From JBKPDV01 sp046728075 (GTDB taxonomy: Bacteria; Acidobacteriota; Thermoanaerobaculia; UBA5066; Gp7-AA6), in NCBI GenBank assembly GCA_046728075.1, contig JBKPDV010000202.1, positions 1 through 28,703 on the forward strand: a stretch of DNA of 28,703 bases, read 5' to 3'. Positions 5,765 to 15,208 of this stretch are shown here, piece by piece (position 1 is the stretch's first letter; the number at the start of each line of letters is the position of its first letter). Position numbers and translations under genes: made by a program. The notes under the pieces were generated by a model. It was given only the letters and a program-made list of their open reading frames with translations. It was not told the origin of the DNA and made no database searches.

Positions 5765-7591
5765 ATGTGCGGCATCGTCGGCTACGTCGGCACTCAACAG
5801 GCAGCCCCTCTCCTGATCGAGGGGCTCCGACGTCTCGAGTACCGGGGGTACGACTCGGCGGGGATCGCCACCCTGTCCAATGGAGGCTTCGCGGTCCATC
5901 GAAGCCCGGGCAAGCTTTCGCGCCTGATCGATCGGCTGGCGGGATCCACCTCGCCCGGAACGCTCGGCATTGGGCACACTCGGTGGGCGACGCACGGCCG
6001 GCCGACGGAGGCCAACGCTCATCCCCAGTGGGATTGCCAGAGACGGATCGTCGTCGTCCACAACGGCATCTTCGAAAACTTCGCCGAACGTAGGCAGGCG
6101 CTCACCGCCCGCGGCCACCGCTTCGTCAGCGAGACCGACACGGAGGTCTTCGCGCACGAGGTCGAGGAAGCCTACCGCGGCAACCTCGAGGAGGCCGTTC
6201 GGACGGCCTCGCAGACGCTGACCGGTTCTTACGCGGTGGTCGTTTCCTCCAGCTCGGAGCCCGGAGTGCTCGTGGCCACCCGCAGCGGGCCGCCGATGGT
6301 GCTGGGGCTCGGGCAAGGGGAGAACTACGTGGCGTCGGATCCCGTCGCGCTGGTTCCCTGGACCCGGGATGTGGTGTTTCTCGAAGACGGGGACATCGCC
6401 CGGGTGGACGCGGCGAGCGCCCGGATCTCCGACGCGAAGGGGCGGCCCCAGGAGCGCGTGCGTCATCACATCCTCTGGGACGCGGTTGCGGCAGAAAAGG
6501 GGGAGTACCGCCACTTCATGGAAAAGGAGATCCACGAGCAGCCGACCGCGGTGGCCGAGACGCTCGGGGGCAAGGTCTCACTCGAGACGGGGGAGCTTCT
6601 CATCGACGAGCCCCTGTTCGCCCCCGATCGAGTGGCCAAGTTCGACCGCGTTCTCCTTCTGGCTTGCGGGACCTCGTGGCATGCGGCGCTGGTCGGAAAG
6701 TTCTTGATCGAGGGGATGGCGCGGATTCCCGTGGAGGTCGATTACGGCAGCGAGTTCCGCTACCGCCGGCCGGTCGTGGACGGCCGCACCCTGACGGTCG
6801 GCATCTCGCAGTCGGGGGAGACCGCCGATACTCTGGCGGCGCTCTGGGAGGCGCGGCGTTCGGGATCGCCGGTGGCCGCGATCGTCAACGCGGCGGGCAG
6901 CGAGATCGCGCGGATGGCCGACGCCGTGCTCCCGACACACGCGGGACCCGAGATCGGCGTAGCCTCGACCAAGGCCTTCACGACTCAACTCGCGGTGCTC
7001 TATCTGTTGGCGGCAAAGCTTCGGGAGTCCCGCGGTCTGGGTGTCGGAGTGACAGACGTCGAGCGCCGCGCGCTCGGGCATCTGGCAACCGCGATCGACG
7101 AGACGCTCGCGCTCGAGCCCGCGGTCGAGCGGCTGGCGCGCGAGTTCCATGCCGCCCGCGACTTCCTCTTTCTCGGGCGCGGGCCGCACTACCCGATCGC
7201 TCTGGAAGGGGCGCTCAAGCTCAAAGAGATCTCTTACATCCATGCGGAGGGCTACCCGGCCGGAGAGATGAAGCACGGGCCCATCGCTCTGGTGGACGAG
7301 AACCTCCCGGTGGTCGTCCTCGCCCCCAGGGACGGATGGCGCGACAAGACGCTCTCGAACCTCCAGCAAGTCCAATCCCGCGATGGGATCTCCATCGTCG
7401 TCACCACACGCGAGGATCCGGAGATGTCAGCCGCCGCCAATCACGTCCTCGTGCTGCCGGAGTCGATTCCCGAGCTGCAGCCCATCCTCTCCGTCATCCC
7501 CTTGCAGCTTCTCGCGTACCACATCGCGGTGCGACGGGGATGTGATGTCGATCAACCCCGCAATCTGGCCAAATCCGTGACCGTCGAGTAG
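5765..7591 (+). CDS. glmS: Glutamine-fructose-6-phosphate aminotransferase (isomerizing)
   Basis: A 608-residue GlmS, the cytoplasmic enzyme that converts fructose-6-phosphate and glutamine to glucosamine-6-phosphate and commits carbon to wall amino sugars. The N-terminal class II glutaminase begins MCGIVGYVG; after Met removal the cysteine is the catalytic N-terminal nucleophile. Further glutaminase signatures are RGYDSAGIA, GHTRWATHG, HNGIFENF and ETDTE. Two SIS sugar-phosphate domains follow, with LLACGTSWHAALVGK, ISQSGETADTL, STKAFTTQ and YIHAEGYPAGEMKHGPIAL. The C-terminus DQPRNLAKSVTVE is the normal end. It follows glmU by 9 bases. No glmS ribozyme sequence is present upstream, and there is no room for one. 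Confidence 0.98.
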   Translation: MCGIVGYVGTQQAAPLLIEGLRRLEYRGYDSAGIATLSNGGFAVHRSPGKLSRLIDRLAGSTSPGTLGIGHTRWATHGRPTEANAHPQWDCQRRIVVVHNGIFENFAERRQALTARGHRFVSETDTEVFAHEVEEAYRGNLEEAVRTASQTLTGSYAVVVSSSSEPGVLVATRSGPPMVLGLGQGENYVASDPVALVPWTRDVVFLEDGDIARVDAASARISDAKGRPQERVRHHILWDAVAAEKGEYRHFMEKEIHEQPTAVAETLGGKVSLETGELLIDEPLFAPDRVAKFDRVLLLACGTSWHAALVGKFLIEGMARIPVEVDYGSEFRYRRPVVDGRTLTVGISQSGETADTLAALWEARRSGSPVAAIVNAAGSEIARMADAVLPTHAGPEIGVASTKAFTTQLAVLYLLAAKLRESRGLGVGVTDVERRALGHLATAIDETLALEPAVERLAREFHAARDFLFLGRGPHYPIALEGALKLKEISYIHAEGYPAGEMKHGPIALVDENLPVVVLAPRDGWRDKTLSNLQQVQSRDGISIVVTTREDPEMSAAANHVLVLPESIPELQPILSVIPLQLLAYHIAVRRGCDVDQPRNLAKSVTVE

Positions 7592-7625
7592 GGTTTTCCT
7601 CTCGGTTGAGCTGGAAACGCAACAT

Positions 7626-7752
7626 GAACGCAGCGGGAACGCCGAGAACGGGTGAAGTCAAGTTCGAAGTCTGAACTTTGGCCCCCAACCTCATCCGTTC
7701 ACACTTCACTTCTCGGCGTTCTCGTTGCGTTCCCGGCGTTCCCGCTGCGTTC
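7626..7752. repeat. Long inverted repeat with alternating 9/11-base units
   Basis: The 25-base arm 7626-7650 pairs with 7728-7752 with one mismatch. Each arm repeats AACGC/GAACG-containing units spaced 9 and 11 bases apart instead of 7. A second register also pairs (AACGCCGAGAA at 7640-7650 with 7708-7718). It fills the gap between glmS and the helicase gene, and I see no gene there. Confidence 0.88.
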
Positions 7753-7779
7753 CTCGACAACTGATAACTTCGTCCTGAG

Positions 7780-9921
7780 ATGCCCAACTCTCCCTCCCTG
7801 ATCGGCTTGAACCCGGAGCAGACGGAGGCCGTCCTCCACGAAAGAGGCCCTCTGCTGGTGCTCGCCGGCGCGGGCTCGGGCAAGACCCGAGTGATCACTC
7901 ACCGGCTGGCTCGGCTGATCGAAACGGGGGCGGATCCCCGCACGGTCGTGGCCGTCACTTTTACCAACAAGGCCGCGGAAGAAATGCGGGAGCGGGCGCG
8001 CCGCCTGCTCGGAACCGAGCGGCTTCAGTCCTTCGTCGGCACTTTCCACGCCTGGGGATTGCGCTTCCTCCGCCGCTCTGCCGCCGCCGCGCAACTTCCG
8101 CCGCGGTTCGCGATCGCCGATACGGGCGATCAGCTGGCGCTGGTGAAGGAGGCGATGGGAGAGCTCTCGATCTCCGAGCAGATGCTGCTGCCGAGCTCGG
8201 TCCGTTCCCGTCTCTCCCACGCCAAGAGCGCTCTCGTCTCCCCCGAGGAGTTCGAGGCGGCGCAGACGGATTTCGCGGGCGAGCGGATCGCACGGGTCTA
8301 TCGCCTCTACGCCAGGAAGCTCGCGGAGGCTGGCGCCGTCGACTTCGACGACCTGATCGTGCGCCCGGTCCGGCTCCTGCGCGCCCGGCCGGACCTGCTC
8401 GAAGCGGAACGGCGCCGGGTCCGGCATCTGCTGATCGACGAGTATCAGGACACCAACACCTCGCAGGATGCGCTGGTCAAGCTTCTGGGCGAAGGCGCCG
8501 AATCGCTCTGCGCGGTCGGCGACGAAGACCAGGCCATCTACCGCTGGCGCGGAGCGGAGGTCGAGCACATCCTGCGATTCGACACCGACTTTCCAGGGGC
8601 GCGCGTGGTCGCGCTCGAGAGGAACTACCGCTCGACAGACGGGATTCTGCGGGCGGCCTCCGCGCTCGTCTCGAACAACCGCCGCCGCCGCGAGAAGAAA
8701 CTGCTGGCGGATCGCGGGAAGGGAACGGCGGTCCGGCTCTGGCGCTTCGACGAAGATCGCCGCGAAACGGAGGCCGTCGTCCGGTCGGCCGCCGACTCCG
8801 GGCGCGCGCCCGCGGAGATCGCGATTCTCTACCGGACCAATGCGCAGTCGAGGCCGTTCGAAGAAGAATTGCTGCGGCGGGGGCTCTCCTACGTGGTAGT
8901 CGGAGGCATGAAGTTCTACGAGCGGGCGGAAGTCAAGGACGCGCTGGCCTACCTGCGTCTGGCGCTCCGTCCGGAAGACGATCTCGCGTTCCGGCGGGTG
9001 GTCAACGTCCCCGCTCGCGGCATCGGCTCCACAACGCTCGAGCGCCTCGGCCAGGCCGCACGGGAGGCCGGGCAGTCCTATTGGGAGGTGGCCGCCGCCC
9101 CGCTTCCGGGGATACCGGAACGAGCACGCCTCGCGATCGGCCGTTTCCGGGCGCTGGTCGAGGACCTCCATGAGAAGGCCACGACCTGGTCCCCCTCCGC
9201 GCTGCTGGAGCACCTTCTCGAGACGACCGGCTACGCCGCCATCTATGCCCGTTCGGAAGAGCGGGAGGACCAGGCCCGCAGCGAGAACCTCCAGGAGCTG
9301 GTCAATTCGGCGCGGGAGTTCGAACGGTCGAATGCCGAGGGAGCCGGCGTCGCGGAGTATCTCGACACGGTGTCGCTCGCGACCAATGAAGAAGTGGCGC
9401 AAAGCGGAGGGGCCGTGACGCTTTCGACTCTCCACGCCGCCAAGGGGCTCGAGTTTCCGGTCGTGTTCGTCGTCGGGCTCGAAGAAGGGTACTTGCCGCA
9501 CGGGCAGTCTGCCGAAGATCCCGAGGAGCTGGAGGAAGAGCGGCGCCTCCTGTACGTCGGGATGACGCGCGCCAGGGACGAGCTGACCCTGACAACAGCC
9601 GGCCGCCGCCTTGTCTACGGGAAGGTGCAGATGCGCAACGCCTCCCGGTTCTTGGACGAGATCCCCGCCGAGGATCTGGAGGTGCGGGAGGAGCGCCGGA
9701 CGCTCCAGCCTCGGATCTTCGAGAAAGCCTTCGAAGGAGAGCCGGAGGAGGAAGAAACGACGGCGCTCAAACGCGGCCGCCGCGTCCGCCATCCGCGTTA
9801 CGGCTACGGCGTGATCCTCTCGCAGGAGGGCTCGGGAGACGAGACGCGGCTGACGGTGTATTTCGACCGGGCGGGGAAGAAGAAGTTCATTGCACGGTAC
9901 GCGGATCTGCAGCCGGCGTAG
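7780..9921 (+). CDS. pcrA: UvrD/PcrA-type superfamily 1A DNA helicase
   Basis: A 713-residue ATP-dependent 3'-to-5' DNA helicase of the PcrA/UvrD/Rep group, acting in repair and in clearing replication-transcription conflicts. The motifs are complete: AGAGSGKT (29-36), VTFTNKAAEEM, GTFHAW, LIDEYQDTN, GDEDQAIYRWRGA, LERNYRS, TLHAAKGLEF and LYVGMTRARDEL. The C-terminal 60 residues (RVRHPRYGYGVILSQEG, LTVYFDRAGKKKF, YADL) match the PcrA Tudor-like domain that contacts RNA polymerase in other bacteria, which favours PcrA over Rep. The start is the ATG at 7780 with no Shine-Dalgarno sequence; TAACTT at 7765-7770 could be a -10 for a nearly leaderless mRNA. It is convergent with pgeF across a heptamer array. 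Confidence 0.95.
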   Translation: MPNSPSLIGLNPEQTEAVLHERGPLLVLAGAGSGKTRVITHRLARLIETGADPRTVVAVTFTNKAAEEMRERARRLLGTERLQSFVGTFHAWGLRFLRRSAAAAQLPPRFAIADTGDQLALVKEAMGELSISEQMLLPSSVRSRLSHAKSALVSPEEFEAAQTDFAGERIARVYRLYARKLAEAGAVDFDDLIVRPVRLLRARPDLLEAERRRVRHLLIDEYQDTNTSQDALVKLLGEGAESLCAVGDEDQAIYRWRGAEVEHILRFDTDFPGARVVALERNYRSTDGILRAASALVSNNRRRREKKLLADRGKGTAVRLWRFDEDRRETEAVVRSAADSGRAPAEIAILYRTNAQSRPFEEELLRRGLSYVVVGGMKFYERAEVKDALAYLRLALRPEDDLAFRRVVNVPARGIGSTTLERLGQAAREAGQSYWEVAAAPLPGIPERARLAIGRFRALVEDLHEKATTWSPSALLEHLLETTGYAAIYARSEEREDQARSENLQELVNSAREFERSNAEGAGVAEYLDTVSLATNEEVAQSGGAVTLSTLHAAKGLEFPVVFVVGLEEGYLPHGQSAEDPEELEEERRLLYVGMTRARDELTLTTAGRRLVYGKVQMRNASRFLDEIPAEDLEVREERRTLQPRIFEKAFEGEPEEEETTALKRGRRVRHPRYGYGVILSQEGSGDETRLTVYFDRAGKKKFIARYADLQPA

Positions 9922-10001
9922 CTATCAGCTCACAGCTCACAGGTCACAGCCATCGCTTAAGTTCCCTGTCTGGCTGAAAGCTGAGAGCTTCAACGCTACA
10001 G
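9922..10001. repeat. Heptamer inverted-repeat hairpin, NNTCAGC-like
   Basis: Four 7-base units (9922-9949, consensus CTCACAG) face four units (9974-10001, consensus CTGANAG in the first two). It begins directly after the pcrA TAG and its right arm contains the pgeF stop codon. The two outer right-hand units are the most diverged. Confidence 0.82.
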
Positions 10002-10733
10002 CCTGGCCACCAGAGCGATCATTCGTCCGGCGCGCGGTCCGTCTCGCCGGTAGCTCGCGAATCGTTCGCCGCCGCACTTCGTGCAGGCGGGATGGGCGGA
10101 GATGTTTTCGGCGGGGACGCCCGCCGCTTCCAGCTGTGCGCGGTTGGCCGCCCGAAGGTCGAGAAGGAATCCGCCGCCGCAGCGGCCGCGGACGAGCTCG
10201 CCGGCAAACTGCGCCGCGACCTCTCCGCCCACTTCGTAGCAGCAGGCTCCGATCGAGGGGCCGAGCCAGGCCCTGACATCCTCCAGCCGCTCGCCGAACC
10301 CGGTCAGGGCGGCCACGCCCGCCGCCGCGGCATTTTTCGCGGAGCCGCGCCAGCCCGCATGGACGATTCCGACGGCCTGCTGCCCGGCCAGGACGATCGG
10401 AACGCAGTCGGCCGTTTGCACGATCAGACCGATGCCGGCCAGGTCCGTGGCCAGTGCATCGCACTCGCCCGCATCCTGGACTTCTCCTTCGGCGGGCGTC
10501 TCCCGGATTGCCACCGCGCGGTCACCATGGACCTGTGTCGCGCGCACGAGCGGGATTCTCGGAAGCCCGAGCGCGGCGGCAAAGCGGCGGCCCAGGAAGC
10601 CGGTTGGGGAAGGCTCGCCCTCCGGCGCAGCTCCACGGCCCGAGAACGCGACCAGGACTCCGGCGGGTGCGCCCATCGGCCGGAAGGCCGTCATGCCGTC
10701 CTTCGTCTCTTCCAGCCAGTCGCCGCCCGCCAT
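9996..10733 (-). CDS. pgeF: PgeF/YfiH laccase-domain protein (purine nucleoside phosphorylase / peptidoglycan editing factor)
   Basis: A 245-residue protein of the YfiH/PgeF/LACC1 family, zinc enzymes reported to act on purine nucleosides and, in E. coli, to prevent wrong amino acids entering wall precursors. The conserved metal and active-site residues are H69 in QVHGD, C110 in TADCVPI and H125 in HAGWRG. Other family marks are GPSIGACCYEVG and the end CTKCGGERFASYRRDGPRAGRM. An in-frame ATG at 10742 exists. I choose the ATG at 10733 because TACAAT on this strand puts the predicted +1 at 10734. It is divergent from gatB (74-base gap) and convergent with pcrA. Confidence 0.9.
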   Translation of the reverse strand: MAGGDWLEETKDGMTAFRPMGAPAGVLVAFSGRGAAPEGEPSPTGFLGRRFAAALGLPRIPLVRATQVHGDRAVAIRETPAEGEVQDAGECDALATDLAGIGLIVQTADCVPIVLAGQQAVGIVHAGWRGSAKNAAAAGVAALTGFGERLEDVRAWLGPSIGACCYEVGGEVAAQFAGELVRGRCGGGFLLDLRAANRAQLEAAGVPAENISAHPACTKCGGERFASYRRDGPRAGRMIALVARL

Positions 10734-10740
10734 GGATGCC

Positions 10741-10746
10741 ATTGTA
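10741..10746 (-). promoter_or_regulatory. -10 box of pgeF predicting a leaderless mRNA
   Basis: TACAAT on the minus strand ends 7 bases before the ATG at 10733, so the predicted transcript starts one base upstream of it. No Shine-Dalgarno sequence is present. It is back-to-back with the gatB -10 box. Confidence 0.5.
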
Positions 10747-10792
10747 GGTGGCCGGGTGGCGAGAGCTGAAAGCGGAGAGCCGTCCGCTTCGG

Positions 10793-10801
10793 TGTTAGAA
10801 T
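10793..10801 (+). promoter_or_regulatory. Extended -10 box (TGT-TAGAAT) of gatB
   Basis: TGT directly precedes TAGAAT, and the hexamer ends 6 bases before the GTG at 10808, so the expected +1 is the first base of the start codon. No -35 and no Shine-Dalgarno sequence are visible. A small hairpin (AAGCGGA at 10770-10776 with TCCGCTT at 10783-10789) lies just upstream. Confidence 0.55.
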
Positions 10802-10807
10802 TCCGCA

Positions 10808-12291
<1,484 letters not shown>

Positions 12292-12295
<4 letters not shown>

Positions 12296-13008
12296 TCCAG
12301 CTCTTTCGGGTCTCCAAAGAGTACGGCCGGTTTCGGCACGCCCTGGTCGACGTCACCTGCTCGATCGACCGGGGGGAGTTCGTTTTCTTGACCGGGCCGT
12401 CCGGCGCGGGCAAGTCCACCTTCCTGAAGCTGCTGTTTCGCGCCGAACCGCCGACCGCGGGACAGATCCTCGTCAACGGCCGGAACATCGCCGTGCTGCC
12501 CGACTCCCAGGTCCCCTACTTTCGCCGCACGATCGGCGTCGTCTTTCAGGACTTCAAGCTGATCGCGCGGAAAACGGTGTTCGAGAACATCGCCTTCGTT
12601 CAGAGCGTGCTCGGCCTTCCCCGGGCCGAGCAGAAGCGCCGCGCCTATCAGGTCTTGAAGCGCGTCGGTCTCCATCACCAGATGAACGCCTTGCCGGCGG
12701 AGCTCTCCGGCGGCGAACAGCAGCGCATCGCGATCGCGCGGGCGATCGTGAATGAACCGACCCTGCTTCTGGCCGATGAGCCCACCGGAAACCTGGATCC
12801 GGTCCTCTCGGAAGAGACCATGCGGCTCTTCGCCGAGATCAACATCCGCGGCACGACCGTGCTCGTCGCGACGCACGACTTCGACCTCGTGCGCCGCATG
12901 GGCAAGCGCGTTCTCACGCTCGAGCGCGGTCACGTCCTGGAAAGCGCCCCGAGCACCGAGAAACCCGCGGGGGTAATGCGCGAGGCGCCGTTCCTGCCGT
13001 TGGGATGA
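12292..13008 (+). CDS. ftsE: Cell-division ABC ATPase FtsE
   Basis: A 238-residue ATPase that with FtsX forms the FtsEX complex, which gates wall hydrolases at the division site from the inner membrane. Walker A is GPSGAGKST (35-43), the Q-loop is GVVFQDFKLI, the signature is LSGGEQQRIAIARA, Walker B is LLLADEPTGNLD, and the switch histidine is in ATHDFD. The first residues MIQLFRVSKEYG and the FQDFKL motif are specific to FtsE among related ABC proteins. The GTG start overlaps the gatB stop, so translation is probably coupled to GatB. A heptamer hairpin separates it from ftsX. This is unusual, since ftsE and ftsX commonly overlap. Confidence 0.95.
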
Positions 13009-13010
13009 GC

Positions 13011-13092
13011 TATCAGCTATCAGCTGTCAGCTCTCAGCCAGAGTCTCCGATCAGAGAGGTTCGAGCTGAAAGCTGAAAGCTGAGAGCTGATG
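13011..13092. repeat. Heptamer inverted-repeat hairpin, NNTCAGC family, between ftsE and ftsX
   Basis: Four units of consensus TNTCAGC (13011-13038) face four units of consensus GCTGANN (13065-13092), with a 26-base loop. It begins two bases after the ftsE stop, and the last unit (GCTGATG) contains the ATG of ftsX. Confidence 0.93.
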
Positions 13093-13974
13093 GCTTTAAA
13101 ACCCCGTTACGTTTTCGGCGAAGCCTGGTCGGTGGCCCGAAGCGGGCCGCGGCAGACGGCGATGGCCATCGCTCTGATCGCTCTTTCGCTCTACGTTCCG
13201 GGCCTGCTCGCTCTCCTCTCGAGGAATCTCTCCCGCGTCGTGACCTCGGCGGGAGAATCGCCGGCCGTCGTCGTGACGCTCGAGGCCGCCGCGGACGCCC
13301 GCGCGATCGCGAACCGGGTGGCGACCGACGGGCGCGTGGCCCGGATCGTGATCGTTTCCAGCGACGCCGCACTGGAAAGGTTTCGGCGAACCTATCCGGA
13401 CCTCGCCGCCGCTCTGGCCAACCTGAAGGAGGCCCCCTTCCCCCCGACGCTCGAAGTCTTCCTGCGCAAGCAGGCGCCCGCGCGGGCAGGCGCGGAGATC
13501 GCGGCGGCCGCCCGTTCGTGGCCGGGAGTCGAAGCCGCCGATTCCGAGGAAGGCTTCGACCGGCGATTCCGCGACGGCGTGCGCCTCCTGCGCGCCGCGG
13601 CGCTCTTTCTCGGTGTCGTGCTCACGCTCGCGGCCATCCTGTCGGTCGGATCGGCCATTCGCCTCGCGCTCGACCTTCACTCCGACGAGATCGAGATCAT
13701 GCGGCTGATGGGGGCGACGGAAACCGCCGTTCGCGCTCCGTTCTGGATCTACGCGTCGGCGGAGGGTCTGATCGGGGGAGGACTTGCGCTGCTGATGCTG
13801 TGGGGGACCTGGGAGCTCGGCGACCGGTTCCTCGCCCGCCACCCTCACCCGGTCATGGGGCTGCTCTGGTCGCGTTTTCTCGACTGGCAGCTGGCGCTGC
13901 TGGTGCCGGTCATCGGCCTGGTCGCCGGTTTTCTGGGCAGTCTCCTGTCCCTGGGAAAAAAGAGTACGAAGTAG
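13090..13974 (+). CDS. ftsX: Cell-division protein FtsX
   Basis: A 294-residue inner-membrane partner of FtsE. It has the FtsX layout: cytoplasmic N-terminus (ALKPRYVFGEAWSVARSGPRQT), one membrane helix (about 24-45), an extracytoplasmic domain of about 125 residues, then three further helices. The first of these is around AAALFLGVVLTLAAILSVGSAI, and the other two are near residues 215-240 and 260-285. The cytoplasmic DEIEIMRLMGATETAVRAPF motif between helices two and three is the family signature. The ATG lies in the last heptamer of the preceding repeat, and no Shine-Dalgarno sequence is seen apart from the repeat's own GAGAGC. It is convergent with the AI-2E permease gene. Confidence 0.93.
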   Translation: MALKPRYVFGEAWSVARSGPRQTAMAIALIALSLYVPGLLALLSRNLSRVVTSAGESPAVVVTLEAAADARAIANRVATDGRVARIVIVSSDAALERFRRTYPDLAAALANLKEAPFPPTLEVFLRKQAPARAGAEIAAAARSWPGVEAADSEEGFDRRFRDGVRLLRAAALFLGVVLTLAAILSVGSAIRLALDLHSDEIEIMRLMGATETAVRAPFWIYASAEGLIGGGLALLMLWGTWELGDRFLARHPHPVMGLLWSRFLDWQLALLVPVIGLVAGFLGSLLSLGKKSTK

Positions 13975-13980
13975 GGAGAA

Positions 13981-14078
13981 GTTTTCAGTTATCCGTTTTC
14001 AGTTATCAGTTTTCAGACAAACGCCAACAATATAGAGATTGTATTCGAACTGAGGACGGATCGCTGAGAACGGAAAAC
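13981..14078. repeat. Heptamer inverted-repeat hairpin, GTTNTCN family
   Basis: Five units of consensus GTTWTCM (13981-14015) face four units (14051-14078) whose reverse complements read GTTTTCC, GTTCTCA and two diverged copies. The loop is 35 bases and AT-rich. It lies between convergent ftsX and the AI-2E permease, 6 bases after the ftsX stop and abutting the permease stop. Confidence 0.9.
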
Positions 14079-15208
14079 TACTGCTGCGGATCCGGCTCTC
14101 CCAGCAGCCGCGCGAGGCCTCCCCATCCCTGGACGTTTTCGCAAACCACCTTGACGGCGGAGGTCAGCGGAACGGCCAGGACCGCCCCCGGCAGCCCCCA
14201 GATCAGGCCCCAGAAGAGGAACGCGACCATCACCGTCAGGGGGAAAAGACGCACCTTGCCTCCGACGATGAAGGGCGTGAGGACGTTCCCCTCGAGGAAT
14301 TGGAGAAACAGGTAGACGAGCAGAACCGCGCCCGCCTTTCCTCCTCCATACTGAAAATAGGCGACGGCGACGGCGGGCACCGTCGAGAAGATCACGCCGA
14401 CGTAGGGGAGCATGATCGCCACTCCGGCCAGCGGACCCAGGATGTAGTAGTAGTTGATGCCGATCACCATCAGCGCGATCGTCGTTGCGGCGGCCATGAT
14501 CATCATCACGAACGCGAGGCCGAGAGCGTAGCCGGTCATCGTCCGCGAGATCGCTCCGGTGACGTCGCCTGCTCCGACCTTCCGGTTCCGTGCCAGGATT
14601 CCGTCGATCACGCGTCCGAACTTCTCCCGGTCCTTCAGCATGAAGAAGGTGAGGAAAGGCACGGCCGCGATGTAGAGGACGAGCTCGAGCGTGGCTCCGA
14701 CCTGGGTCAGCATCGCCTTGGTCGTGGCGAGCGGGGATTCGGTGATCTTGACCTCCCGCACCGACCGCGACTCCTCCGGCAGAATGTTTCCCATGTACTC
14801 CCGGAGCCGGTTGACGAACTCGGTGATGCGGGTCAGGAGGTCGCGGATCCGGTTCTGGTAGCGGGGGAAATCCACATAAAACTGATTCAGCTGAGCGGTC
14901 ACGTTGATCACCATCAGGGTGACCGCTCCGATCAAAACGAAAAGCAGGAGGAGGATCGCGATGACGCGGGGCACCCTTGCCCTCTCCAGCAGCGAGACGA
15001 ACGGCCGCATCGCAAAGGCGAGGAAGAGAGCGAAAGCGAGGGTAATGAAGATGCTGCGGCCGTAGTAGAGGAGGGCCACCAGGGCGGCAAGCGAGACGAA
15101 GCTCAGGCCGGTGGCCGACGACGCGGGGGAAGGAGAAGACGGGGGAGAATAAAAAGCCCCCTTTGTGGGAGGGGGCTCGATTCCGCGATCGTTCTCTTCC
15201 CGGCTCAA
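14078..15208 (-). CDS. AI-2E (PerM/TqsA) family permease
   Basis: A 376-residue inner-membrane protein of the AI-2E transporter family; members export quorum signals, ions or unknown solutes. About eight membrane helices are visible: two near the start (SFVSLAALVALLYYG and FITLAFALFLAFAMRP), a soluble helical stretch at about 115-175, then the conserved core FLTFFMLKDREKF, GPLAGVAIMLPYVG and FLEGNVLTPFIVGGKV, and LIWGLPGAVLAVPL. The only start ahead of helix one is the TTG at 15208, which overlaps the OmpA-family stop (TTGA). Codons 11-19 coincide with that gene's intrinsic terminator, so expression may depend on read-through. If translation starts elsewhere, the initiator is not obvious. Confidence 0.88.
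   Translation of the reverse strand: MSREENDRGIEPPPTKGAFYSPPSSPSPASSATGLSFVSLAALVALLYYGRSIFITLAFALFLAFAMRPFVSLLERARVPRVIAILLLLFVLIGAVTLMVINVTAQLNQFYVDFPRYQNRIRDLLTRITEFVNRLREYMGNILPEESRSVREVKITESPLATTKAMLTQVGATLELVLYIAAVPFLTFFMLKDREKFGRVIDGILARNRKVGAGDVTGAISRTMTGYALGLAFVMMIMAAATTIALMVIGINYYYILGPLAGVAIMLPYVGVIFSTVPAVAVAYFQYGGGKAGAVLLVYLFLQFLEGNVLTPFIVGGKVRLFPLTVMVAFLFWGLIWGLPGAVLAVPLTSAVKVVCENVQGWGGLARLLGEPDPQQ
15148..15177 (-). terminator. Intrinsic terminator after the OmpA-family gene
   Basis: On the minus strand AGCCCCC and GGGGGCT form a 7-base stem with a 9-base loop, followed at once by five T, then ATT. It begins 28 bases after the OmpA-family stop. It is the only classical U-tract terminator seen in the window, and it lies inside the apparent first codons of the AI-2E permease. 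Confidence 0.8.

Noticed and set aside
7592..7779. A small gene in the glmS-pcrA gap
   Set aside because: Frames here are short and arise from the long inverted repeat; no ribosome site or domain supports them.
7699..9792. A 697-codon open frame on the minus strand opposite pcrA
   Set aside because: It is antisense to a helicase with all motifs intact. Its translation has no recognisable domain and the compositional bias expected of a shadow frame in GC-rich DNA.
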